A DNA stretch of 64,000 nt, taken from NCBI GenBank assembly GCA_002928875.1, contig PERO01000020.1:1-64000 (forward strand). The letters run 5' to 3'. Below the pieces are notes generated by a model. That model saw nothing but the letters and a program-made list of their open reading frames with translations. It searched no databases and was not told the DNA's origin. This DNA is from Methylobacterium sp. Its GTDB lineage: Bacteria > Pseudomonadota > Alphaproteobacteria > Rhizobiales > Beijerinckiaceae. The translations under genes were made by a program, and so were the position numbers. This document shows positions 16,607 through 26,362 of the stretch, piece after piece; the first letter of the stretch is position 1, and every line of letters begins with the position of its first letter.

Positions 16607-17497
16607 ATGGATTGGGATCGGGTCCGGATTTTCTACGCCGCGGCGGAGGCCGGCAGCCTCACGCGGGCGGGCGAGATGCTGGGTTTGTCGCAATCCGCGG
16701 TGTCGCGGCAGGTTTCCGCGCTGGAGAGCGAACTCGACGTTCCCCTGTTCCACCGCCATGCGCGCGGCCTCGTGCTCACCGAGCAGGGCGAGATGCTGTT
16801 CCGCACCGCGCGCGAGTTGGTCTCGAAGCTGGAGCAGACCCGCCTCAGCCTCACGGACAGTCGCGAGAAGCCGAATGGCGAATTGAAGATCACGGCGAAT
16901 GTCGCGCTCGGTGGCATCTGGCTCACGCCGCGCCTCAGCGAATTTCTCGATCTCTATCCCGATATCCGGCTGCAGGTGCTGTTGACCGATGACGAACTCG
17001 ACCTCGCGATGCGTGAGGCCGATGTGGCGTTGCGCCTGCGTGCGCCGCAGCAGGCGGACCTGATCCGCCGCCGGCTTTTCGCTGTGCATTTCCACGTCTA
17101 TGCCTCGCCGGATTATCTCAAGCGCTTCGGCACGCCGAAGGTCGTGGCCGATCTCGACGAGCATCGCCTCGTGGCCTTCGGGGGCGATATTCCGAGCTAT
17201 CTCGCGGATGTGAACTGGCATTGCACGGCCGGTCGCGAACGGCGCGAACCGCGCCAGCCGGCGCTGGTGGTGAACTCGATTTCGGCCCTGCTGAATGCCG
17301 CCTCCAGCGGCGCGGGGATCGCCGTCCTGCCGGATTACACAGTGGACCAGTCCTCGCCGCTGGTGCAGCTTCTGCAGAGCGAGACGATGCCGCAGCTCGA
17401 TTGCTATCTCGTCTTCCCGGAATCCCTCAAGGGCGTGGCCCGCGTGCAGGTCTTCCGGGATTTCATGGTCAGCAAGGCGCAACGCTGGGTGTATTGA
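16607..17497 (+). CDS. LysR-type regulator, VtlR/LsrB-like
   Basis: The 296-residue protein has a LysR winged helix at the N terminus (DWDRVRIFYAAAEAGSLTRAG, LGLSQSAVSRQVSALESEL) and a periplasmic-binding-like sensor domain. Its sequence style (VPLFHRHARGLVLTEQG, LSDSREKPNG-type linker, LTPRLSEFLDLYPDIRLQ, VHFHVYASPDYL) and its place after trxB match VtlR of Brucella/Agrobacterium and LsrB of Sinorhizobium. Those regulators control small RNAs, small proteins, envelope and redox genes; the assignment here is from memory of the family. The ATG at 16607 is the family start (MDWDKVR-like); an in-frame ATG at 16559 would add a tail that overlaps the LysR box region. Confidence 0.88.
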   Translation: MDWDRVRIFYAAAEAGSLTRAGEMLGLSQSAVSRQVSALESELDVPLFHRHARGLVLTEQGEMLFRTARELVSKLEQTRLSLTDSREKPNGELKITANVALGGIWLTPRLSEFLDLYPDIRLQVLLTDDELDLAMREADVALRLRAPQQADLIRRRLFAVHFHVYASPDYLKRFGTPKVVADLDEHRLVAFGGDIPSYLADVNWHCTAGRERREPRQPALVVNSISALLNAASSGAGIAVLPDYTVDQSSPLVQLLQSETMPQLDCYLVFPESLKGVARVQVFRDFMVSKAQRWVY

Positions 17498-17514
17498 GGT
17501 TCAGGCCCGATCGG

Positions 17515-17546
17515 TCATGCCCGACGATGCGCGCCGTCGGGAATGA
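17515..17546. repeat. REP-like hairpin at the lysR/msrP convergent junction
   Basis: TCATGCCCGAC (17515-17525) and GTCGGGAATGA (17536-17546) form an 11-bp inverted repeat with one mismatch. It occupies the 58-bp gap between two convergent genes and belongs to the same CCCG/CGGGAAT hairpin type as 6893-6983. Confidence 0.5.
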
Positions 17547-17555
17547 TACCATCCC

Positions 17556-18512
17556 TCACGCCCAGAGGCGTTCCTTCTCGAGCCCCTTGTAGAGATCGGC
17601 GACATAATCGCCGTAGCCGTTGAAGAGCAGCGTGGGGATGCGGCGGTTCTGGCCCAGCACCTCTTCGGTGGCCTGGCTCCAGCGCGGATGCGCCACCTCC
17701 GGATTGACGTTGGCCCAGAAGCCGTATTCGGCCGCCTGCAACTGCTCCCAGAAGCTCTTCGGCCGCTCCTCGGTGAAGGTGATCTTGCGGATCGACTTGA
17801 TGGACTTGAAGCCGTATTTCCACGGCAGGGCGAGGCGGATCGGCGCGCCATATTGCTTCGGCAGCGACTTGCCGTAGATGCCCGTGACGAGGAAGGCGAG
17901 TTCGTTCGCCGCTTCCGCGATGGTCACGGCTTCCACATAGGGCCAGGGATACCAGATCTGGCGCTGGCCCGGGGCCTGGCGCGGATCGAGGAAGGTTTCC
18001 ATCCGCACGTATTTGGCGCTGCCCAGCGGCTTCGCGAGATCGAGGAAGGCCTTCATGCCGAAGCCGGACCACGGCACCGTCATGCCCCAGGCTTCCACGC
18101 AGCGGAAGCGGTAGACGCGCTCCTCGCGCGGCATGGCGGCGATGAGATCATCCACGCCGATTTCCATCGGCTTCTCGACGAGGCCGTCGATCTTGATGGT
18201 CCAGGGGCGCGTCTTCAGCGCCTGCGCCTCGCCCCAGATGCCCTTGCTGGTGCCGAATTCGTAGAAGTTGTTGTAGCGCGACGTGATCGCCTCGGGGGTG
18301 ATCTCGCGCTCGACCGTATAGGCGGCGTTGCGGGCATAGGGATGGAGATTGTCGGTCGGCGCGGGGTCGTTCGCCATGGCGGCGCGCCCGCCGGCGAGCA
18401 TCAGCCCCGCCGCACCCACGCCCTTCAGCAGCGAGCGCCGGTTCATGGCCACGGCTTCGGGCGTAACCTGGCTTTCGGGAATTTCCCAACCCTTGCGGCG
18501 AATGACATGCAT
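17556..18512 (-). CDS. msrP: Protein-methionine-sulfoxide reductase catalytic subunit MsrP (YedY)
   Basis: MsrP repairs oxidised methionine in periplasmic proteins with a molybdopterin cofactor and receives electrons from the membrane heme protein MsrQ. The 318-residue precursor has a Tat signal (NRRSLLKG near residues 24-31, then a hydrophobic stretch to A-M-A) and the sulfite-oxidase fold. The molybdenum ligand is Cys138 in RFRCVEAWGM, and the family block YGAPIRLALPWKYGFKSIKSI is intact. No msrQ gene is near, on either side. MoaD and MoaE for the cofactor are 35 kb away in this window. The start could also be an internal Met at residue 23, directly before the twin arginines. Confidence 0.95.
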   Translation of the reverse strand: MHVIRRKGWEIPESQVTPEAVAMNRRSLLKGVGAAGLMLAGGRAAMANDPAPTDNLHPYARNAAYTVEREITPEAITSRYNNFYEFGTSKGIWGEAQALKTRPWTIKIDGLVEKPMEIGVDDLIAAMPREERVYRFRCVEAWGMTVPWSGFGMKAFLDLAKPLGSAKYVRMETFLDPRQAPGQRQIWYPWPYVEAVTIAEAANELAFLVTGIYGKSLPKQYGAPIRLALPWKYGFKSIKSIRKITFTEERPKSFWEQLQAAEYGFWANVNPEVAHPRWSQATEEVLGQNRRIPTLLFNGYGDYVADLYKGLEKERLWA

Positions 18513-18674
18513 GGCGAACCTCCAAGGCTCCTGATGATGGTCGCGACGTTAGGTGCGGTGTCTGCTTCGGACAAATCACATCGGCGTGGGAAACCGCGCG
18601 CAACAGGCCGGTTGCCGCGCTTCAGGCCGGAAGCGCGGCTCATCTTGCACGAAATCAGCGAGGCGGGAAGCGCC

Positions 18675-20351
18675 TCAGGCCGCCTTCTCGTCCCGCAGCA
18701 TGCGCCGCAGCACCTTGCCGACGGGCGTCTTCGGCAAGGCATCGCGGAAATGGATGACCTTCGGCACCTTGTAGGCCGTGAGATTTTCCTTCGCGAAGGC
18801 GCGGATGCTCTCCGCCGTGACCTCGGGGTCACGCTTGACCACATAGGCCGCGACCGCCTCGCCGGATTGGGCATCCGGCACCCCGATCACCGCGACTTCC
18901 AGCACGCCGGGATGCGAGGCCAGCACATCCTCGACCTCGTTCGGATAGACGTTGAAGCCCGAGACGAGGATCATGTCCTTCAGGCGGTCGACGATCTTGA
19001 ACAGGCCATCGGGCTGCAGCACGCCGACATCGCCCGAGCGGAAGAAGCCGTCGGGTGTCATCACCTTGGCGGTCTCGTCCGGGCGATTCCAGTAGCCTGC
19101 CATCACCTGCGGCCCGCGGATGCAGATCTCGCCGGGCTCGCCCTGCGGGACGCTCTTGCCGTCGGAATCGCGCAGGTCGATCTCGGTCGAGGGCACGGGA
19201 TAGCCGATCGAGCCGGTGAAATCCTTAATGTCCGGCCGGTTGATGGAGGCGACCGGCGCGGTTTCCGAAAGACCGTAACCCTCGACGATCGAGCAACCCG
19301 TCAGCGACTTCCATTTCTGCGCCACGACCTGCTGCGTCGCCATGCCGCCGGCCACCGAGAAGCTCAGCCGCGAGAAATCGACGCCCTTGATGTCCGGATG
19401 GTTCGCCAGCGCGTTGTAGAGCGTGTTCACGCCCGACATCAGCGTGAAGCGGGTGGTCTTCAGGATCTTGATGAAGCCCGGAATGTCGCGCGGATTGGCG
19501 ATCAGCAGGCAGGCCGCGCCGATCTTCACCATGAAGAGGCAGCAGCAGGTGAGCGCGAAGATGTGGTAGAGCGGCAGGGCCGTCACCATCACGTTGTTCG
19601 GCTCCTTGCGGATGGCCCAGCCCAGGAAGGCATCGGCCTGCGCGACATTGGCGGAGACGTTGCGATGCGTCAGCGTCGCGCCTTTGGCCACGCCCGTGGT
19701 GCCGCCGGTATATTGCAGGAAGGCGACGTCATCGAGGGTCACGTCTACCGGGCGCAGGCCGGCACGCCCGCCCATCGCGATCACTTCGGCGAAGGGCACG
19801 GCATGCGGGATGGACCAGGCCGGCACGACCTTCTTCACATGCTTCGCCACGAACGAGACGATCGCGCCCTTGAAGCCGAGGAGATCGCCCGCACGGGCCA
19901 CGATCACCTTCTTCAGGCGCGTCTGCGGCAGGGCCTCCTGCACGACATGCGCGAAATTCTCGAGCACGATGATGGCTTCGGCACCCGAATCGTTGAGTTG
20001 ATGGGTGAGTTCGCGCGCGGTGTAGAGCGGATTGACGTTCACGACCGTCAGACCCGCCATCAGCACGCCGAACAGGCTCGCCGGATAGGCCATCACGTTT
20101 GGCATCATCAGCGCGACGCGGTCGCCCTTCTTGAAGCCCTGCGCCTGCAGCCAGCCCCCGACGGCGCGCGCCTTGGATTCCATCTCGGCGAAGGTGAGCG
20201 TCTTGCCGAAGGAGATGAAGGCCGGCTTGGCCGCATATTGCCGGAAACTCTGTTCCAGCAGCATATTCAGCGTCGGCAATTTCGTGACGTCGATCTCCGT
20301 CGGCACGGAATCCGGATAGTGGTTGAGCCACGGGCGCGCGATCGCATTCAT
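18675..20351 (-). CDS. Long-chain fatty acid--CoA ligase (AMP-forming acyl-CoA synthetase)
   Basis: The 558-residue enzyme activates fatty acids to acyl-CoA through an acyl-adenylate. It has the AMP-binding motif LQYTGGTTGVAKGATLTHRN, the linker-proximal YGLSETAP, the hinge FRSGDVGVLQPDG and FKIVDRLKDMI, and the catalytic lysine motif PKTPVGKVLRR near the end. The size and sequence resemble FadD. The ATG at 20351 is preceded by GGGAGGA and gives the normal N terminus (MNAIARPW). A palindrome at 20416-20434 lies about 65 bp upstream and may be a fatty-acid-responsive operator. The gap 20352-20510 holds nothing else obvious. Confidence 0.92.
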   Translation of the reverse strand: MNAIARPWLNHYPDSVPTEIDVTKLPTLNMLLEQSFRQYAAKPAFISFGKTLTFAEMESKARAVGGWLQAQGFKKGDRVALMMPNVMAYPASLFGVLMAGLTVVNVNPLYTARELTHQLNDSGAEAIIVLENFAHVVQEALPQTRLKKVIVARAGDLLGFKGAIVSFVAKHVKKVVPAWSIPHAVPFAEVIAMGGRAGLRPVDVTLDDVAFLQYTGGTTGVAKGATLTHRNVSANVAQADAFLGWAIRKEPNNVMVTALPLYHIFALTCCCLFMVKIGAACLLIANPRDIPGFIKILKTTRFTLMSGVNTLYNALANHPDIKGVDFSRLSFSVAGGMATQQVVAQKWKSLTGCSIVEGYGLSETAPVASINRPDIKDFTGSIGYPVPSTEIDLRDSDGKSVPQGEPGEICIRGPQVMAGYWNRPDETAKVMTPDGFFRSGDVGVLQPDGLFKIVDRLKDMILVSGFNVYPNEVEDVLASHPGVLEVAVIGVPDAQSGEAVAAYVVKRDPEVTAESIRAFAKENLTAYKVPKVIHFRDALPKTPVGKVLRRMLRDEKAA

Positions 20352-20415
20352 TCCATTCCTCCCGTACCGCCGTTTGCCCGGCGGTTTTCTTGCAGGCCCG
20401 GTTGACCCAGGCATT

Positions 20416-20434
20416 GTTTAGTTGTGAACCAAAC
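20416..20434. promoter_or_regulatory. Palindrome upstream of the acyl-CoA synthetase gene
   Basis: GTTTAGTT-GTG-AACCAAAC is a 19-bp inverted repeat with one mismatch in 8-bp arms, 65 bp before the start of the minus-strand acyl-CoA synthetase gene. The size and symmetry suit a TetR-type dimer. No fatty-acid regulator is encoded nearby, so the binding protein is unknown. Confidence 0.45.
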
Positions 20435-20510
20435 GCGTTCTTATCACGGAAAGTTAGAGCGTCCAGCCCTTTGCGCAAGCGCTACGCAGAAACAGGCGGT
20501 CAATTCGGCG

Positions 20511-21443
20511 TCATAGGCCCCTGCGTCGGATCAAGCGGCCATCGATCAGCGCCAGCCCCAGCCCGATCGTCGCCATGCCGAACCCTTGCGCCATCGTGAG
20601 CCTTTCGCCCAGGAACAGCGTCCCGAGCAGGATGGCGCTGACCGGGATCAGGAAGGTGACGAGCGCGAGATTCGTCGGCCCCGCCTTCACCAGCACCCGG
20701 AAGAACAGGATATAGGCCAGCGCGGTCGAGAACACGCCCAGCGCGACCACCGCCATCGCGGCCGGGACGGAGGGGACCGGCAAGGTCCAGGGCCGGTCGA
20801 CCAGCAAAACGAGCGGAGCGAGGAGCAAGGTCGATCCGAGCATCTGGCCCGTCGCTGCCACCAGCGGCGGCACGGCATCCTTCTGCAATCGCCGACCCCA
20901 CCAGCCCGAAATGGCATAGGAGGTCGTGGCGAGCAGCATCGCCAGTTGCGGAACGATCTCGGCGGCGCCGAACTTGCCCCAGTCGCGCGCGAGCATCAGC
21001 GCCACGCCGCCGAGCCCGACAATCACGCCCGCCGCCTTCATCGGCGTCGCACGCTCGGCTCCCGCGACATGCAGCAAAGCCACCGTGAAGAGCGGCGTCG
21101 TGGCGTTCAGGATGGAGGCGAGCCCGCTCGGGATATGCCCCTGCGCCCAGGCGATGAGCGAGAAAGGCACGACATTGTTGAACAGCGCCATGCCGAGCAC
21201 GGACAGGACGAGCCGCCGATCGAGCCGGAACGCCGGGCGCAGCACCGCCAGCACCGCCAGCAGCACGAGCGCCGCGATCACCACCCGCGCGAAGACGATC
21301 GAGAAGGGCGGCCATTCCCTCACGGCGATCGCGATAAAGAAGAACGAGCCGCCCCAGAGCATCGAGAGGAAGCCGAGCGTCAGCCACAGATCCGCGCTCA
21401 TCGGCTGCGAGATCGGGACGGCGGATTTCGGCGTTTCGGACAT
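20511..21443 (-). CDS. EamA/DMT-family transporter
   Basis: This 310-residue membrane protein has ten predicted helices in two EamA repeats (first about residues 17-150, second about 165-300). Landmarks include LWGGSFFFIAIAV in helix 1, PFSLIAWAQGHIPSGLASILNATTP in the first repeat, and ALVTFLIPVSAILLGTLFLGERLT in the second. The family exports metabolites or amino acids; the substrate cannot be read from sequence. The ATG at 21443 gives a 15-residue cytoplasmic start; a longer in-frame start adds MPGPGIR with no support. Confidence 0.88.
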   Translation of the reverse strand: MSETPKSAVPISQPMSADLWLTLGFLSMLWGGSFFFIAIAVREWPPFSIVFARVVIAALVLLAVLAVLRPAFRLDRRLVLSVLGMALFNNVVPFSLIAWAQGHIPSGLASILNATTPLFTVALLHVAGAERATPMKAAGVIVGLGGVALMLARDWGKFGAAEIVPQLAMLLATTSYAISGWWGRRLQKDAVPPLVAATGQMLGSTLLLAPLVLLVDRPWTLPVPSVPAAMAVVALGVFSTALAYILFFRVLVKAGPTNLALVTFLIPVSAILLGTLFLGERLTMAQGFGMATIGLGLALIDGRLIRRRGL

Positions 21444-21517
21444 GCGAATCCCGGGGCCAGGCAACGATTGTCATGCCCTAGGCCGGTTCGGGGGAAGACT
21501 CCACCCGAATCCGCGCA

Positions 21518-22519
21518 TCACCCGCGCTGCGAGAAGCGGAAGCGGAAGCCGCATTGCGACCAGTTCCGCGGCTCGCCGACATCGATATGCACGCTCTTCG
21601 TGTGGCAATAGGTGCCGACGCCACCCGCCTCCGGCAGGCTGCGCAGGAAGCGCGCGAGATCGGACCGCGCGACACCCGGCACGAAGAAATCGGCCGCCAT
21701 GCAGCGGCGATGATACGAGCCCAGCCGCCCGCGATAGCGCTGGCCGGAGGTGATGATCGGCGTCGCGCCGAAGCGGTCGCCGGCCTTGCGGACCAGCGCC
21801 ATCAGCTCGGGCCTGAGGCAGGCGATATCGACATAGTCGGTCTGCTTCTCGACCTGCAGCGGCTCGGGCGTGCGCTCCTCCTCCTGTTCCAGCTCCTCGG
21901 TGGTGGTTTCCTGCTGCTGCAGGGGCGGAGGCTGCACCGGCCGGAAGCCGGGATAGGGCAAGGCACTCAGCATGGTCGGGCGTTCCGCGAAGGCATCATG
22001 CTCCCAGGGCGGGGGTTCCACGACCGGCGCCTCGGCCTGCGGGGCAGGCTCCGGCTCGGGCGGAAGTTCGGGTGTTCCCGGCCGGCGCGGTGGCAAAGGC
22101 AGATCGGGCGCTGCAGCCAGCGCCGGCGGAGGCGGCGGGCTTGCCGGCACCGCGGGGGCGACGTTCGGCGCGGAAATCGCGGGCGGTGCAACCGGTGGCG
22201 CGCCAGCGACGGGTGCGGCAGGGGCTGCCGGAGCGGGGGCTGACGGGGCCACGTTATTCGGAAGCGCACCCGAGCGCAGCGGCGGCAGCGGCAGGTTCGG
22301 CGCGGGCAAGGCGTTGAGCGGCAGCAGCGGCAGCTCGACATGATCGTCGGGCTCCGCCGGCGGCGCGAGATCCGATTGTGGCGGATTGCGGAAGATCGAG
22401 AAGATTCCCGTCTGGGCCTTGGCCTCCGGCATGGCGAGGCAGGCCAGGAACAAGGCAAGAAAGCCGGATGCGATGGATCGCATCCGGCTCGTGCTTCGCT
22501 TGTTCCGCAACGGGAACAT
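21518..22519 (-). CDS. Secreted proline-rich protein with M15/YcbK-like peptidase domain
   Basis: The 333-residue precursor has a basic n-region and a hydrophobic signal segment (GFLALFLACLAM...AKA). About 190 residues of Pro/Ala-rich linker follow, then a C-terminal YcbK/M15A-type domain with the metal-binding pattern SYHRRCMAADF (His and Asp) and VHIDVGEPR (second His). YcbK-type enzymes cut or bind peptidoglycan peptides. The linker would span the periplasm or thread the wall. The start is uncertain: an alternative ATG at 22483 lies inside a perfect 28-bp palindrome and leaves a shorter n-region. The gene sits 33 bp after aspC on the same strand. Confidence 0.8.
   Translation of the reverse strand: MFPLRNKRSTSRMRSIASGFLALFLACLAMPEAKAQTGIFSIFRNPPQSDLAPPAEPDDHVELPLLPLNALPAPNLPLPPLRSGALPNNVAPSAPAPAAPAAPVAGAPPVAPPAISAPNVAPAVPASPPPPPALAAAPDLPLPPRRPGTPELPPEPEPAPQAEAPVVEPPPWEHDAFAERPTMLSALPYPGFRPVQPPPLQQQETTTEELEQEEERTPEPLQVEKQTDYVDIACLRPELMALVRKAGDRFGATPIITSGQRYRGRLGSYHRRCMAADFFVPGVARSDLARFLRSLPEAGGVGTYCHTKSVHIDVGEPRNWSQCGFRFRFSQRG
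22462..22489. repeat. Perfect 28-bp palindrome over a possible start codon
   Basis: AGCCGGATGCGAT (22462-22474), spacer GG, ATCGCATCCGGCT (22477-22489) is a perfect inverted repeat with 13-bp arms. The alternative start codon of the M15-like gene (22481-22483) lies in one arm. In RNA it would form a very stable hairpin with a minimal loop; as DNA it could bind a dimeric protein. Confidence 0.6.
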
Positions 22520-22552
22520 GCCCTGGGCTTGCGCCGCCAATCCCGCTTCGCC

Positions 22553-23938
<1,386 letters not shown>

Positions 23939-23940
23939 TC

Positions 23941-24915
23941 ATGCTGAATCGCCGCCAGACGCTCGCCGCCGCGGGCGCTGCCATTGCCTTTCCGTACGTG
24001 GCCCGCGGGCAGGCCGGGTTTCCGTCCCGCACGATCACCATGGTGGTCGCCTATCCGGCCGGCGGACCGACGGACGTGATCGCCCGCATCGTCGCGGCGG
24101 CGATCGAGGAAGACCTCAAGCAGAAGGTGATCGTCGAGAACCGCGCCGGCGCCTCGGGCTCCATCGGCACGCGGAGCGTGGCGCAGGCCGAACCGGACGG
24201 CCACACCATCACCTTCGGCAACAACCAGACGCACGGCAACAACATGCTGCTGATGAAGCAGCCGGGCTATGACGCCATGGCCGATTTCGCGCCGCTCGCC
24301 GGCGCCGGGGCCTTCCCCCACGCGCTGGTGGTGAAGAACGACCTGCCCGCGAAGAACCTGCAGGAACTCGTCGCGCTCGCCAAAAGAGAGCCGGGAAAGC
24401 TGAATTACGGCTCGACCGGCAACGGCTCGGGGTCGCATCTGTCGACGGAACTGCTGATGCGCCGTGTCGGCATCCAGATGCAGCACATCCCCTACCAGGG
24501 GGCTGCGCCGCTGGTGCAGGACATCATCGGCGGACGCATCGACGTGTCGCTGTCCACGCTGCCGAGCGTGCTGAAGCAGGTCGAGGCCGGCCAGATGCGC
24601 GGGATCGGCGTGGCCAGCACGAAGCGCGCCCCGCAATTGCCGAACATGCCGACCTTCCGCGAGCAGGGCGTCTCGAACGCCGATGCCGAGAGCTGGGCGG
24701 GCTTCTTCGCGCCGGCCAAGACCCCGGCTCCCGCGATCGATCGTCTGTCGCGTGCGCTGATCAAGGCGATGCAGAGCGAGCCGGTCGCGAAGAAAATCAC
24801 CGATCTCGGCTTTGCGCTCGACATTCGCCCGCCGAGCGAATTCCGGGCCTATCTCAAGCAGGAGATGGAGACCTGGACCGACGTCGTGAAGGCGATCGGC
24901 CTGCAGCCCGCCTGA
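23941..24915 (+). CDS. Tripartite tricarboxylate (Bug/TctC) family binding protein, orphan
   Basis: This 324-residue periplasmic solute-binding protein has a Tat-like signal start (MLNRRQTLAAAGAAIAF) and the Bug pattern: ITMVVAYPAGGPTDVIARIVA near the mature N terminus, VENRAGASGSIGTRSVAQA, and LNYGSTGNGSGSHLSTELL in the second lobe. Bug proteins bind carboxylates and usually feed TctAB permeases. No tctA or tctB gene lies in the window, so the partner permease is elsewhere or absent; orphan Bug genes are common in this class. GGGAGA lies before the ATG at 23941. A strong intrinsic terminator follows 28 bp after the stop. Confidence 0.93.
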   Translation: MLNRRQTLAAAGAAIAFPYVARGQAGFPSRTITMVVAYPAGGPTDVIARIVAAAIEEDLKQKVIVENRAGASGSIGTRSVAQAEPDGHTITFGNNQTHGNNMLLMKQPGYDAMADFAPLAGAGAFPHALVVKNDLPAKNLQELVALAKREPGKLNYGSTGNGSGSHLSTELLMRRVGIQMQHIPYQGAAPLVQDIIGGRIDVSLSTLPSVLKQVEAGQMRGIGVASTKRAPQLPNMPTFREQGVSNADAESWAGFFAPAKTPAPAIDRLSRALIKAMQSEPVAKKITDLGFALDIRPPSEFRAYLKQEMETWTDVVKAIGLQPA

Positions 24916-24943
24916 CGCCCGCGGACGCGGACGGGAACCCACA

Positions 24944-24971
24944 GCCGGCGGCTCACTCCGCCGGCATTTTT
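24944..24971 (+). terminator. Intrinsic terminator of the Bug gene, inside the convergent gene's end
   Basis: GCCGGCGG (24944-24951), loop CTCACT, CCGCCGGC (24958-24965), then A and five T. The 8-bp stem is perfect. It contains the stop codon and last codons of the minus-strand membrane-protein gene, so one hairpin serves both a coding and a termination role. Confidence 0.85.
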
Positions 24972-26125
24972 GCAGGAAGCGTCAGATAGACCGCGGCAGG
25001 TTCCGGCGCGGGATCCGACGGGTATGGCTCCTCGGAGCGCGCGTCGTCCAGCGCGTCGATGACATCGACCACGCGCCCCGCCGACGCATACCAGAGCGCG
25101 ACCTGCCGGTAATTGTCCACGAGCCAGGAGAAGGCCGTCTGCGTCTGGTGGAAGGCCGCGCCGAGGCTGATGAGATCGCCGAGCGACAAACCGCCCGAGA
25201 GATATTTCGGCGTGGCCAGAATGATGGCGAAAAGCGGCACGAGCACGCCGTTGCCGTTGGTGAACCAGGTGATGCGCGTGTGATACCGCACGATGCGGCG
25301 CGAGCGCTCCACGACACTCTCGTAGGTGGAGAGAATGGCGCCGTGCCGCGCCGGGCCGGCCCCTTCCGCCCGCACCTTCTCGGCATGTTCGCGCAGATGC
25401 GTGAGGTCGAAGCGCAGCCGCGCTTCGCTCTCGTTCCGGTGCGCGATGGCCGCGACGAGCGGGCGGCCGACCCAGACGGTCGCGGCGGTCATCGTGAAAC
25501 CGTAGATCACGGCCGCGAGCACCATGAAGGCGGGAATGGTGAGGCTCTTGCCGCCCATATCGATGGTGACCGATCCGCCGACCTGCCAGAGGATGCCGAT
25601 GAAGGCGACCAGCGCGAGGCCGGCGGAGAAGAAACCGATCGCGAAATCGACCAGCGGATCGAGCGCCACGCGCACATCATCCGCGATGCGGTATTCGGGA
25701 TTGGGCGGTTCGCGGCCCTGCTCCTGCATCCGGCGATAGCGATCGCGCTCGATCCAGCGGGCCACGAGCGCCTTCACCACGAATTCGCGCCAGTAGACCT
25801 GCAAGGTTTCGCGCATGTAGACGACGAGGGCGCCGGCCGCTGCCCCGCCCAGCACCAGCAGCGGCACCAGCGCCAGCACCGTGAAGGCCCGCGTGCCGTT
25901 CTTGGCTTCCAGCGCGTTGAACAGGCCGGATTGCCAGCGATTGACGCCGACATTCACGAACAGGACGAGGATGAGCCCGAGGGCGAGACCGAACGTGTAG
26001 AAGAACGCGCGGGACCGGGTGGCGCCTTTCCAGAAACCTCCGGCAACGGCCCAGAAACGGCGAACGACATCGCGCTTGCGATAGGTCGAGAACGACGTGA
26101 AGGCACGGCTTGCTTCCTCGCTCAT
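24953..26125 (-). CDS. YddA/SbmA-BacA-like ABC transmembrane protein lacking the ATPase domain
   Basis: The 390-residue protein aligns by eye with the membrane half of YddA-type exporters and more distantly with SbmA/BacA: LVLFVNVGVNRWQSGLFNALEAKN, the YWREFVVKALVARWI element, NPEYRIADDVRVALDPLVDF, and ILWQVGGSV. About six membrane segments are predicted. YddA-type proteins continue with a nucleotide-binding domain of about 200 residues; here the frame stops shortly after the ALWYASAGRVVDVIDALDDA helix, with no Walker A or LSGGQ. SbmA and BacA also lack the domain and are proton-driven importers of peptides. Whether this is an SbmA-like importer or a half transporter with a separate ATPase cannot be told. 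The ATG at 26125 gives the natural N terminus. Confidence 0.82.
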   Translation of the reverse strand: MSEEASRAFTSFSTYRKRDVVRRFWAVAGGFWKGATRSRAFFYTFGLALGLILVLFVNVGVNRWQSGLFNALEAKNGTRAFTVLALVPLLVLGGAAAGALVVYMRETLQVYWREFVVKALVARWIERDRYRRMQEQGREPPNPEYRIADDVRVALDPLVDFAIGFFSAGLALVAFIGILWQVGGSVTIDMGGKSLTIPAFMVLAAVIYGFTMTAATVWVGRPLVAAIAHRNESEARLRFDLTHLREHAEKVRAEGAGPARHGAILSTYESVVERSRRIVRYHTRITWFTNGNGVLVPLFAIILATPKYLSGGLSLGDLISLGAAFHQTQTAFSWLVDNYRQVALWYASAGRVVDVIDALDDARSEEPYPSDPAPEPAAVYLTLPAKMPAE

Positions 26126-26362
26126 GCCGTTCCTTTTCCGTCCTCCGCCGGGCTTCTGCCCCTGCTGCGCACCATCGTCACAGGCGTCTCCCGCAAGATT
26201 GTCAGGCCATGCAGCCTTTTGCGTTGTTGCAGCCCTCATAATCGCGCGAAAGCCAACCTAATGTGAACGGCGTGGCCTGCGGCGACCGCATCAGGCCAAA
26301 TTCCGATGGGGAAGGCAAGAGCTTGACTGGACACCGGTGGAACGGTGCGACCGCGCCAGCCG

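Noticed and set aside
17688..20405. 905-codon plus frame opposite msrP and the acyl-CoA synthetase gene
   Set aside because: It crosses two well-identified minus-strand genes and has no domain; antisense shadow.
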